A stretch of 18,520 nucleotides of DNA. Origin: Glomus cerebriforme. Taxonomy: Eukaryota; Glomeromycota; Glomeromycetes; Glomerales; Glomeraceae. This document shows, in pieces, positions 8,464 to 17,257 of the stretch (its first letter is position 1; each line of letters starts with the position of its first letter). A program made the translations under genes and the position numbers. The stretch is from positions 110,256 to 128,775 of the forward strand of contig QKYT01000081.1 in assembly GCA_003550305.1 (NCBI GenBank). Direction: 5' to 3'. The notes under the pieces were generated by a model. It worked only from the letters and a program-made list of their open reading frames with translations. It was not told where the DNA came from and searched no databases.

Positions 8464-9177
8464 CAAGTAAAGAATTCAATTCAAATAGAAAAAAAAATTA
8501 TCACTGATCATCAAAAAATTGCTAAAGAATTGGAACCTTATATTAAATTGATTGATCTTAGTAAAATCAAAGGAAGAATTTTAATTGATATTATTGAACC
8601 ATTAAAAATTATTCCAAATGAAATTCTTTCAAATATTTACCGACAAAAAGTAATAAATAATGCAGATTCAAATGAATTACGAGGAATATTTAACTATTTC
8701 GTTTGAGATGAGTCAGATTGTGAATCAAAACTTATTATTGAGGATAATGGAAAGGTTGTACGTGCAGCAAAAGGTTGTGAATTTAATAAAGTTAGATCAA
8801 AAGCTTCATTAGGAGATGAAGGTATTGTTAGAATTTTTAAATGGGATATCATTATTGAGAATCCTTGTCCTCTCTTCTTTGTTGGAGTAGAAAATTTTGA
8901 TTCTGAAACCAATAAAATTCGAGAATGGGGATTAGAATCTACTGGATATTGTTGTAATAATGAGGATGATGAATACTATTGTCTATCATTTGGGACTAAA
9001 GACACTAAGATTACAGTTCATTTAGACATGAATGAAAGTATATGTGCCTTTACAATCAATGATATAAAGTATCCAAACGTGTCATGGTGGAATGATTTAC
9101 CATCAAAACTTCGTCCAGTAGTAAAATTAGAGTATCCTGGTTGTATGCGAATTCAGGTTCATTCTTTACCTGGGTAA
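7789..9177 (+). pseudogene. BTB-BACK-SPRY gene interrupted by two nonsense codons
   Basis: One reading frame runs from the ATG at 7789 to TAA at 9175-9177 (462 codons) with only two stops inside: TAA at 8461-8463 and TGA at 8704-8706. Before the first stop lie a BTB/POZ domain and a BACK-like region. After it the protein continues recognisably: a DHQKIAKELEPYIKLIDL segment, IIEPLKIIPNEIL, then the SPRY (concanavalin A-like) part with SKLIIEDNGKVV, WDIIIEN, GYCCNN, ITVHLDMNESICAFTIN and LPSKLRPVVKLEYPG. In relatives as I recall them the stop sites hold Glu (after RLPTL) and Trp (before DES), consistent with G-to-T and G-to-A changes. No frameshift or splice signal removes either stop. BTB proteins of this kind typically act as substrate adaptors of cullin-3 ubiquitin ligases. 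The full-length product is probably lost. Confidence 0.75.
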
Positions 9178-9628
9178 TTCATAACATAAATATTGAATTA
9201 AAATTTCCACCTTTATTAAAAAAAATAATTACAAGTTCTTACATCTCTTTTATAACCATTTTCTTCAATTATTAAATGATTTAATCCAAATAAATTATAT
9301 TTAGCATCACAATGAATGATTATTATATTAAAGAATTCAGCTAAGGTCGAAGATACAATTATTATTTGCGAAACAAATTAGTGACAAGTTTAAGAGAGGA
9401 TTAATATACTTGAATGTATGCATTTTATAAATATTTTATATAAATAAAAATTTTTTTTCATTATTTTGCAAAGTTACTACTAAGTTACTAGTATCAATTT
9501 AAAAATCAAAGATCTATTTTTTTTTTTTATCTCAGTGAATAATCTCCATTTAGTTAGAAGATTAGCGTAATTTCATACATCAATAAAAGATTTTTTATTA
9601 AGAAAAATAAATAAAAGATGAATTTCAA
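9178..9628. other. 3' flank and spacer
   Basis: A+T-rich. On the minus strand a frame without ATG (about 9355-9205, including YNLFGLNHLIIEENGYKRDV) is open for ~50 codons but I recognise nothing in it. No other structure was found. Confidence 0.35.
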
Positions 9629-10000
9629 AACTATACTATTACAAATAATGAGTGGATAAATTGGGTTGAAGATGCTATTGACAAAAATTTTTTAGTTATA
9701 ACTAGCGAAACCGTTAAGCACAAACAAATGTAAAAAGCGTTATAAACTTTAAAGGGAGTAAATAGGGGTAGTGTTATTCAAAAAGGAAATGTGCGGTGAC
9801 GTAGTGAAAGGAAAAATACATGGGATATAAGTTAATCCAATAATCCCCCGGACAATTATGATGATTTTAGTAATTTTGAAATAGTTGGTACCAAAAGATT
9901 CATTGTGCTAACTGGAAAATTTTAAACCAATACTTTTGCATTAAATCTTTTTAAAAAATTTGATGATGTATTATTATAAAAGCGTTCATGAGGTAATGCA
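9629..10000 (+). pseudogene. Protein kinase gene relic
   Basis: From 9629 the frame reads NYTITNNEWINWVEDAIDKN, very like the segment that precedes the kinase domain in the large Rhizophagus kinase family (EWINWIEEAI, as I recall it). After ~120 bp of unrelated sequence the same frame resumes at 9854 with YDDFSNFEIVGTKRF, corresponding to the FxNIxxIGxGGFG start of the domain. The glycine-rich loop is destroyed. The next part (TGKF, stop, TNTFALNLFKKFDD) resembles the ANWK..FALKSF strand with the catalytic Lys region. Multiple stops and frameshifts follow; the HRDL and DFG regions are not recognisable. It is clearly non-functional. How far it extends to the right is uncertain. Confidence 0.55.
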
Positions 10001-11326
10001 AGTATATTTTATCGTTTATATACCTAAAATAAACTCAAATTAGTATTTGGACGTACTATAACTTTAGTTTTGGAAAAGGCTGAAAGGTTTTGATGAATTT
10101 AATCATATGATTGATATTAATCGCGAGGAAGGTCAAACTTGTTATAATGATTAGTTGGTTTTATCAAAGCGAGCTTTTGTTTTTTTTTATATCAAAGTAA
10201 AAAATAATTTAATAATCGTACTACATAATTAATATTAGCTAAAAAATTTGAATGATTAAACATTTTATTATATATTAGCAATATGAGTTGGTGTAAAGAA
10301 AATTTATGAAAAATTTATACAAGGTCTCGTCGTAATATCTAATATACAATTTTTTATAACTATTGTATATTTTTTCAATTGCTTTAAGTATTAAAAAAAT
10401 ATTACCTGAAATGTGTGTGTAGTTGATTTAATTGGTTTTAACGTTTTTTAACGCAATTCGCGGATCCACATGAATGACAATCAGGCTTTACTACTACACA
10501 CATTTCACCACTAGCACAGTCATGACACGTTGGATAAGTCAAACATTGAATGCAAGCTATTTTAAAGTATTTAAAGAATTCAGTTATGATATTACAAATT
10601 TACAAGTTACAATTAAATATGCATTTGGAATAATATATAATAAACTAATGTTACCAAAAATTTTACTAACCTACACCCGCATTACAAATTCTTATTGAAA
10701 AAAAAATAATGCAGATTAAATATCCAATATATGATTTAAGCATTGTAGTCAAATAATTTTATTCTTTTAAAATTTAAAGATGGAAAAATATTTTAAAAGC
10801 TCTTTTATATAGATAATAAAAATTAGCCTGAGCGTTGTACAACGTCATATGGTTAACAATAAAATTCTTCTGTTCATTAATGACTCAAAAAATACGTTTC
10901 AAGAATTCTAGAAAATTTATAAATTCAATTATTTCCTTTTTTTTTTTTAAAAAAAAAAAAGCAACTCATTAACCGTATAAGGTTTAATAATAACATGCAC
11001 TTACCACAAAAAAGAAAGATTGATCAAGATCTACTAAGACAAATCTGTACTACAAGGATGATTATTGCGCCGATTAGATGATCGTCTGCGAACAAATTTT
11101 TTAACTATAACAGTTAAGGTCTAAAGCGGCACGAGAATAAATTTATTTTTCGGTAGAGAATTTTCTAGTTTAGTTCTTTATTTATATCAAATGTTTTACC
11201 TAGTGTAAATATTGATTCGATATCAATTCTGAAAAAAAATAAAAACTCTTAAACATTGGTCAGAACTTAATGATCATTTTTGATGAATTGAAATACAGGG
11301 AAAAATTAAAATTTCAATTTTTTGAT
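10001..11326. other. Gene-poor spacer
   Basis: It contains an inverted repeat (10407-10507), a perfect CGTTGTACAACG palindrome (about 10833), a TGACTCA site (10881) and a T12-A12 junction tract (10937-10960). Short frames here look spurious. The left part may be further kinase relic: an NREEGQT string near 10121 faintly recalls the C-terminal lobe, without firm support. Confidence 0.4.
10407..10507. repeat. Inverted repeat, 15/17-bp arms
   Basis: TGAAATGTGTGTGTAGT (10407-10423) is the reverse complement of ACTACACACATTTCA (10493-10507) apart from one extra GT. The ~70-bp spacer contains ACGTTTTTTAACG and a BamHI-type palindrome. It has the size of a very small MITE-like element; no target duplication was seen. 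Confidence 0.45.
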
Positions 11327-11477
11327 CGGCCCTACCAATAATTGGACTCGCTAGAAATGTACTATGTTCCTCCCTTCGCATAGCACCATGCTGTTTTACA
11401 ACCAACCAGCTTTACCGTGGGACTGCAACAAGAATGAATAAGAATAGAGCCAGGGATGAGGGAGAAGGGTAGGGCCG
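11327..11477. mobile_element. Candidate MITE, perfect 10-bp CGGCCCTACC terminal repeats
   Basis: CGGCCCTACC at 11327-11336 is the exact reverse complement of GGTAGGGCCG at 11468-11477. The 151-bp body is distinctly G+C-rich for this region and has no coding capacity. It contains GCATAGCACCATGCTG, a motif repeated near 12090. Similar A/T-rich sequence lies outside both ends (AATTTTTTGAT on the left, GAATTTTTAAATT on the right), so the true ends may be a little further out. Confidence 0.45.
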
Positions 11478-11780
11478 GAATTTTTAAATTAATCTATTAT
11501 AATAAGTTTTTATTTTTTATAATTTTGATAAATAAAAGTTCTTTTGTAATTATATGAATTTTTTTTGTCAATTGTTGCGCAATTAAATTATTAATTTCGT
11601 GACAAGAAAGGCGCAGCATTTAGATAATTCGGTCCAGAATTTTAAATTTAAATAATAAATAATTTAATATTTAATGAATGAACAATAAATTCAATTTCAA
11701 CTAAATTATCAAATTTCGTGACACAAGAGGCGTAGTATTTAATAGGCTAGAATTTTTAAAATTTAAATCAAGAACAATAT
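11475..11780. repeat. Degenerate tandem repeat, ~118-bp unit
   Basis: AATTTCGTGACAAGAAAGGCG (about 11594) and AATTTCGTGACACAAGAGGCG (about 11713) begin two units that continue with CAGCATTTAGATAA.. and TAGTATTTAATA.., then GTCCAGAATTTTAAATTTAAAT and GGCTAGAATTTTTAAAATTTAAAT. A third partial match to the latter (GCCGGAATTTTTAAATTAAT) ends the CGGCCCTACC element at 11474. So at least two, perhaps three, units are present. Confidence 0.55.
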
Positions 11781-11937
11781 ATAATTAATTTTATATACAA
11801 AATAATTAATTTTGTCCAAAATTTTAATTTCTTTCGAGTCTAATTTTGGTTAGAATTAATTGGGAATTTTGGCCATAATTAAGAATCCGGTTTTACATTC
11901 TGAACCCGGCAGGGCTTTATCCTGATGTATCAAGGGT

Positions 11938-11987
11938 AAATTCCAGGTATTAATACCTGATGCATCCAGTATAGCTACCTGGAATTT
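11938..11987. repeat. Overlapping alternative hairpins (ACCTGG repeats)
   Basis: AAATTCCAGGTA (11938-11949) pairs perfectly with TACCTGGAATTT (11976-11987). The same left strand is also half of a perfect 16-bp palindrome CAGGTATTAATACCTG (11944-11959). The two pairings exclude each other. CCTGATGTATC and CCTGATGCATC lie on either side. No gene follows closely, so a repeat-element origin is likelier than an attenuator. Confidence 0.5.
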
Positions 11988-12037
11988 TTGATCAAAACGG
12001 TACGTTGCATCTAGAGATAGAACGACAGGGGTTTTTG

Positions 12038-12190
12038 GACATGTTAAGGGAAACTGTTACCCACAGCAGCTTACCATAAGGTAATATGCACATAGCATCA
12101 TGCTGCTTCGCAAAAAATATAATACCCCAACAAGAAAAATAATAAAGTGAATAACTTATCTTGCATTATATTTTGTTGTGTTCGTTGTAA
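12038..12190. repeat. Possible solo LTR fragment
   Basis: The stretch opens with TGTTAAGGGAAACTGTTACCC, an LTR-like 5' end, and runs through CATAGCATCATGCTGC to AATAAAGTGAATAAC and a TTGCATTATATTTTGTTGTG tail, the order expected of a copia-type LTR with a poly-A signal. A matching ..AACA 3' end and a target duplication were not found, and no internal region flanks it. The CATAGCAYCATGCTG motif is shared with 11378-11394. Confidence 0.3.
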
Positions 12191-12991
12191 AAAAAAAGTA
12201 ATTCGATTTTTATATAAGTTCCAATTATGTGTCATGATGATAAAATTATGCAAAATTTTGATTAAGATTTTACAATGTGATGAGTCACAGTGATAATAGA
12301 TAAATTCACATGTTCGTGCGAAATTAAAATTAATTTTGTATCTTTACATATATATTTGCAATAAATTTCTATATCATATATAATAAGATATCAAATAAGC
12401 AAAATTAAATTATCTAAATTAATAATCATTTTTAATGATGAATAAAAAATATTAGAATTACAGAAATAAAGACGATCATGTTTACTATAAAACTCAACTG
12501 TTAAATTTATTTATTTTTTAAGAAAGAAATGTAACATTTATTTAGATGTTTTCGTTGTAAATCTAAGATAATTAAAGTAATTGCATAAAAAAACATCAAA
12601 CCAAATAAATTCTAAAAAAATACTGATACGAAAAAATAAACTTATGACTAGATTTTTTTGTGAACACTGCCGGATACTGTTATTTGTTATTTCGTTCAAC
12701 AAAATAAAAAAAAAATAAAGATTGCGAGGCATATTTATTTTTTTCCCAACGTAGCCACTAAAAAAATAATTACGAAAATTGGCAGCATTATGGTATTCGG
12801 CCGGCATTGAGAAATTAGCAGTGTGAGATGAATAATATGTGAAAAAATTTTCCGAGTCCCTAAAAGGGATGATGAATAATTTTGGTCACATGATTTTGTA
12901 ATGCACTCACCGCTCACCAACAAAAAATCACTTTCACGTGATCCATGATGTGGCGCGGAATGAAGAAACTCCTTTAATCACGACGGAAATA
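12191..12991. other. Spacer, no firm gene
   Basis: 12191-12700 is A+T-rich with nothing recognised apart from a TGAGTCA site at 12281. 12780-12990 is clearly richer in G+C and holds short minus-strand frames, one beginning MPAEYHNAANF at 12807. It is followed only by low-complexity Phe/Asn codons, so I do not call it. CACGTG and CACATG elements occur near 12930 and 12888. Confidence 0.35.
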
Positions 12992-13355
12992 CTATTCTTT
13001 CCCTAATGTAATGCTTAGTCCTTTGCGAGCGACCCTTCCATATGGATCGATTCCAATGACCATTCTAACATTAACTTCACATGTTACTTTTCTGCCCCTC
13101 GTAATGACCTACAGAAGATAGAAGGAAGCGTTTAAACTTTGATTAGCTCAATTTAAGATCGTGTAACATTTAATATGTTACAATATATATAAAGCAAAAT
13201 TAATTATTATTTTTATAACAAATACTAAAATTTTTACTTGCAAATATTCCAAGCTAGCTTAATGAAAGTTAATATCTGAGTATTTCTATACCTGCTGGAC
13301 AATTTTGCTTAATCTTCCAAGACGTATTTCATTTAACCAAAGTGTTAAAATTATG
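12992..13355 (-). CDS. Unassigned two-exon coding signal (C-terminal part of a gene)
   Basis: On the minus strand, 13355-13292 reads IILTLWLNEIRLGRLSKIVQQ and ends exactly at a GTATAG donor. After a 183-nt intron ending TTCTGTAG, 13108-12992 continues in the same phase with VITRGRKVTCEVNVRMVIGI and then DPYGRVARKGLSITLGKE and a TAG. A good acceptor (TTTTTCTACTTATAG) precedes the first piece, so an earlier exon is expected. None was found with confidence between 13356 and the P450 stop at 13842; MLWQMWHSLILDKYI near 13551-13507 is one possibility. Composition is balanced and richer in G+C than the flanks. I do not recognise the family. It could be a short gene or the tail of a decayed one. Confidence 0.35.
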
Positions 13356-13841
13356 CTATAAGTAGAAAAACAAGGGTAGCATAGTAATTTTGTAAAAAAA
13401 AAACATAAAAATTATATTTAAACTCTTTATTCAATTATTTATTAATATAAATAAAACGAAAAGTGAACAAAGAAAAAGAGAAAAATAATATAACACGAAA
13501 AAAAACAAATATATTTATCCAAGATCAGGGAGTGCCACATCTGCCACAACATGTATCACGTGAAAGTAATTTTTTGTTGGGAAGATATGCACGAATCAAT
13601 ATAGTTACTGTATATATATTACCGTAATATATAAAAATTGTTCTAAATATTGTAATAAATCTATTGAAAAAAACTAAAAATAGAATATGTGTAATAAAAT
13701 GATTGAAATAAAATAAAATAAAATGTATGTTATATAAATGAATAATCCCAGTTTCTTTAACTATATTATGTATTATTATTATAACCAACAAAATATTAAT
13801 TAAATAAAATTTGCATAATATATTATTTGACTGAATGATAA
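13356..13841. other. 3' flank of the P450 gene / spacer
   Basis: A+T-rich with short low-complexity frames. Around 13507-13560 a richer patch encodes on the minus strand either CCGRCGTP or, in another frame, MLWQMWHSLILD, possibly an upstream exon of the unassigned gene at 12992-13355. No clear poly-A signal was assigned. Confidence 0.3.
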
Positions 13842-15514
13842 CTATACATTAATATCTTTTCTAGGACGTATAATAACTTTCATCTCAGTACAAACATTAA
13901 CAGCCACAAATTTCATTTTTGGTTCTTTTGATACCTTATCAACTAATTCAACATCATACTTTCTATATAATAAAATTAATAAAGTTTTTAATTCTACCAT
14001 AGCCATATGCCTTCCTGGACAAATTCTCATACCACCTCCAAAAGGCATAAAACTATTTTTAACAATTTCATTATTAGAACCTTTTAAAAATCTTTCTGGA
14101 ATAAATTCTTCAGGATCTTTCCAACAATCAGGTGATTTTTGAATTAATTCATTATGTATATAAAAAGATATTTTGGGATCCCATTGTTTTCCTCCAATAA
14201 CACATTTTTTTGTTGAAACACGTGATGCAAATGGTGCAAGTGCTATGACTCGTATGGATTCTTTAACAATTGCGTCAAGATATGTGAATTTATCTAAATC
14301 TTCATAATTTATTTGTCGTGTTATATCATCACCTAGGACTGTTTTTATTTCTTCTTGAAAACGGGCTAAAACTTTAGGATTTCGAGCGATTTGCCAGAGT
14401 GTAAAACAGAATGTATTTCCAGTCTAATAATAATTGGATAAAAAAAAAAAATAATTTTATGAAATGAATTAATAAAATATTATTCAAAAATAAAAAAAAA
14501 TAAAATAAAAAAGAATTTATAATTTATATTTAAATAAAAACATACCGTATCTGTACCAGCTAAAGTAACTTCTGTAACGATAGTACAAATTTCTTGATCA
14601 TTTAATGGAGCTTCGTTTTCATCATATCCATTAGGGTCACGTGGAGTGTTTAACGTTAATAAAATATCCAACAAATTTGAACCAATATTTTCATCATTTT
14701 GCATATTTTCAATTTCATTTCTTCTATTTTTAATAATATCAAGCATAGTTTCATTTATCCATTTCGAATTCTTTTTATATTTTTTATTCAAATGATAAAA
14801 TCCTGGAACATAATTTTTTAATACTTCAGGAACAAAACCTTGAAATATTAAACTTTGAAAAAAAATTTTAACTGCATTAGAAAATTTAACAGATCTTTTA
14901 ATATCTTCAGATTTAATTGGATCACTACTTTCTTCGCCAAATAAATATGCAGTAAGACAATAAGAAGGTTTACGAGTAACAGTCGTTAAAGTAATATCAG
15001 TTGTAAAAAATTTTATCCATACAGAAAAATCAATATGATATTCATTTTTATCCCAAAATTGTTCATTTTCATTAAATAATGATTGTGTAATATGAGTAAA
15101 ATTTCTAAGAAATCTTGGTGTCATTATTGATTGTACAACAAATTTCCTATTACGTTTCCATGTTTGAGGATTATCATTAAATATTAAACCACCTATATCG
15201 AAATTTGGATTTGTTGTTCTTGGAAAAAAATTATAAATTTGATCAACTAAAGAGGGATTAGAAAGAAAAACGGCTCTATTACTACCAATCCAAATTTCAA
15301 ACATATCACCAAATTCTTTATGATGGTCTTTTCCATATTTTACAGGATTTAATCCAATTTGATGTAAATTACCAATTAATGGAAGTGGAAATGGACCAGG
15401 AAGAGGTGATTGACGTGTATAATATTTGAAATAATATCTCGCAATATATAAGGAGATTAGTACTTCGATAATTACTATCCAATCTATTGCTAATATAATT
15501 GATAAGAGTGACAT
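13842..15514 (-). CDS. Cytochrome P450 monooxygenase, two exons, 516 aa
   Basis: Exon 1 is 15514-14546 and exon 2 is 14423-13842, joined across a 122-nt intron (GTATGT..TTATTAG, phase 0) that falls inside the oxygen-binding motif. The protein has an N-terminal membrane anchor (about 5-26), the Pro-rich hinge PLPGPFPLPLIGN (37-49), the C-helix W119xxxR123, the I-helix AGTDTT (319-324), the K-helix ESIR (378-381), PERF (432-435) and the heme loop FGGGMRICPGR with Cys458 as iron ligand. All signature residues are present and the length is normal, so it should be an active microsomal haem-thiolate oxygenase using electrons from cytochrome P450 reductase. The substrate cannot be read from sequence; lipid, sterol or xenobiotic oxidation are all possible. 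It stands alone with no pathway neighbours. A TATA-like box sits at 15577-15584. Confidence 0.93.
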
Positions 15515-15576
15515 TGTAAGTAAATATGTTTTAAAAAGAAAATTTTCTATCGAAAGAAAAGTTCAGAGGATTCGAG

Positions 15577-15584
15577 TATTTATA
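15577..15584 (-). promoter_or_regulatory. Putative TATA box of the P450 gene
   Basis: TATAAATA on the minus strand lies ~63 bp upstream of the ATG at 15514. Beyond it lie two CGG/CCG inverted pairs (15607-15625 and 15637-15651). Confidence 0.45.
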
Positions 15585-15605
15585 AGAAAATAAGAATAAA
15601 TTTAA

Positions 15606-15651
15606 CCGGATTAATATTAATTCCGGCCGGGTATATCGGCCCGGGATCCCG
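15606..15651 (-). promoter_or_regulatory. CGG..CCG inverted sites upstream of the P450 TATA box
   Basis: CCGG-ATTAATATTAAT-TCCGG (15606-15626) gives CGG-N13-CCG around a perfect A/T palindrome. CGGCCCGGGATCCCG (15637-15651) gives CGG-N9-CCG. Inverted CGG triplets with fixed spacing are the usual target of fungal Zn2Cys6 regulators. The sites begin ~22 bp beyond the TATA box. They may equally be the end of a small repeat (15622-15800), so the regulatory reading is tentative. Confidence 0.3.
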
Positions 15652-15800
15652 TAAATCATGATCAGCGGGTAGACTATATGACCGATCAAATATTAAAACA
15701 AAATTTATATTGTTTAATCAATAATATGCATAATGTTTTTATAGGACCGATTTATTTGTGGCTTGGTCAAAGACCGTGGGCTTATGAAAACCCGACCGGA
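15622..15800. repeat. Inverted-repeat element, TCCGGYCGGGT ends
   Basis: TCCGGCCGGGT (15622-15632) matches the reverse complement of ACCCGACCGGA (15790-15800) at 10 of 11 positions. The ~180-bp block is richer in G+C at both ends, with GACCGAT motifs inside (about 15679 and 15746), and TTAAC/GTTAAC just outside the arms (about 15602 and 15808). It has the look of a non-autonomous element inserted in the P450 promoter. Confidence 0.4.
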
Positions 15801-15814
15801 CTGAATCGTTAACA

Positions 15815-16766
15815 TCTCTAATTTACACCAATAGAATTCTTTAGTTAAAATCTTTTTAATTAAACAATTAACATAATTTAAAATAATAATGTTACAAAAT
15901 TTGACAGCAGAACCATTTAAATAATTTGAATATCTGCGTTAAATAGTTGATTTACGATTATGTGTTAAATTATTTTATTTTAATTAGTTTTTTTTCGGTT
16001 TTTTTTTTAAAAAAAAAAATTAGAGTAATTATTGGCTTATCGTTCGATCTGCAGAATCGAATAATAATTTAGTTTTGGGGAACGTGATATTTGTTTCACA
16101 ACCCCTAATTTCAATTTCGATACATGGTGATCTTGTACCGAATGATAAAAAAAAAATGGAACTTTTATTTTTGAAACAAAAAATTTGAAGCGGAATTTAA
16201 TTGGTTTTTAAGTTCTCAATAGGTTTATGACATACAAAAAATTCATGTTATTTGTATTAAATATAATAAATAAATATTTTTATTTTTTTTAAAGAAGTTT
16301 TAACTTGTAGTAAAGTTGTAAAAATGGTAAAGACTTAGGATTTTACCATTTTTTTTCATTAAAGTGGTAAAATGGAAAAGAGAGAATTTTCATTATTATT
16401 TTATTATATCACTTGAATCATTTCATAATGAGTACATAGTAAAGTAGTTACGTAAACTATACGACTCATGCGTACGTCTAAAATAAAAAAATTACAAACT
16501 GTACTATTTTATATTCAATAAATTGTATTATTTTTTTATTATTTTTACTTGGCTTTCGAATAAAAAACTGAAAGTATATAAATGTCTATGTAAATTAAAT
16601 ACCTTAAATTATTACTTTTTGATTTATTATATTGTTCATCATTCTAATGAATATTCTATAAAGAACTTTCTTTGCATAAAATCCTTTTACAAGTTTTTAA
16701 ACCGAAAAAAGAAAGGCCAGTCTTTTGTATATATAAATTTAATAAAATTATCAAATTGGATATTAA
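15815..16766. other. A+T-rich spacer
   Basis: No convincing coding sequence. It contains a T10-A11 junction tract (15999-16019), an imperfect GGGG..CCCC hairpin (about 16077-16106), the perfect hairpin at 16320-16353, and low-complexity frames rich in Phe, Tyr, Lys and Asn that I judge spurious. Confidence 0.45.
16320..16353. repeat. Perfect 12-bp hairpin
   Basis: AAAAATGGTAAA (16320-16331) pairs exactly with TTTACCATTTTT (16342-16353) around a 10-nt loop. A third related strand, GTGGTAAAATGG, follows at about 16366, so a competing stem with 16342-16353 is possible. No gene lies close by. Confidence 0.5.
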
Positions 16767-16808
16767 GGTTAGATTAAATGTAAGATCTAATCCATAAAAA
16801 TACACCCA
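16767..16808 (+). repeat. Second copy of the GGTTAGAT..ATCTAATCCATAAAA repeat
   Basis: This 42-bp stretch matches 1808-1854 in the same orientation, with about four substitutions up to ATCTAATCCATAAAA and a looser tail (ACACCCA against ACACGCCCA). The core GGTTAGAT..ATCTAATCC is itself a short hairpin. Two copies 15 kb apart point to a dispersed element whose ends I cannot set. Confidence 0.5.
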
Positions 16809-17157
16809 GTCTATATCTGATATGATAGAAAATGAAAAACCATTAATTCGCAAAAAAGAATCACAATTATAAGAATAAACTAAAATACCTTCCTGATTAA
16901 GAATTAATGATCAAGAAAATGATTCTAAAGATGCTTCAAATAAGAACACGAATGACTCATTAATCGATAATTAGGATTGAAAATCATCTTTTTTGACCAT
17001 TAAAGAACAAATTTAAGAAATACTCTTTTATCTATGCTCCAGTTAAGTTTTTTTCTTGTTTTATATATAACCTTCCCATTAATCGAATTTTCTCTTTTAA
17101 AAATAACTGAGTTCAAAACTTTACCATTATATTATATCCCTTTAAAAAAAATAAAAG

Positions 17158-17164
17158 TGAGTCA
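17158..17164 (+). promoter_or_regulatory. TGAGTCA (AP-1/Gcn4-type site) upstream of the small gene
   Basis: An exact TGAGTCA lies ~94 bp before the ATG at 17258. Further exact copies occur at 16953-16959, 18009-18015 and 18079-18085. This heptamer is the consensus for fungal bZIP factors of the Gcn4/AP-1 class. Four in ~1.1 kb is more than expected by chance. Confidence 0.35.
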
Positions 17165-17257
17165 TAGTATTTAATACTGCGGATTTAAAGGTGTTATTTA
17201 AACTTTGATTGTTTTATTATAGACAAATCCTAAAAAAAAATCTAAATCTACGCAAAC

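Noticed and set aside
8694..8912. Minus-strand 72-codon frame
   Set aside because: It is the antisense shadow of the SPRY-coding part of the BTB gene.
9205..9355. Minus-strand ~50-codon frame without ATG (YNLFGLNHLIIEENGYKRDV)
   Set aside because: Reads like protein in part, but no start, splice site or recognisable family; too short to call.
10474..10698. Plus-strand 74-codon frame
   Set aside because: Composition is that of random A+T-rich DNA, it starts inside an inverted repeat, and nothing supports translation.
10993..11082. Plus-strand 29-codon frame MHLPQKRKIDQDLLRQI
   Set aside because: Looks protein-like but is very short, with no splice continuation or known motif.
12538..12923. 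Minus-strand frames starting MPAEYHNAANF and MLVSGECITK
   Set aside because: After ~10-30 residues both become low-complexity Phe/Asn/Ile sequence; no plausible intron rescues them. The region is kept only as a composition finding.
13525..13791. Minus-strand 88-codon frame ending RDTCCGRCGTP
   Set aside because: Almost entirely Ile/Phe/Tyr/Asn as expected of A+T-rich noise; the CCGRCG end is too short to claim a zinc-binding or metallothionein protein.
16523..16853. Overlapping frames on both strands
   Set aside because: Low-complexity residues, and the minus-strand frame crosses the dispersed repeat at 16767-16808.
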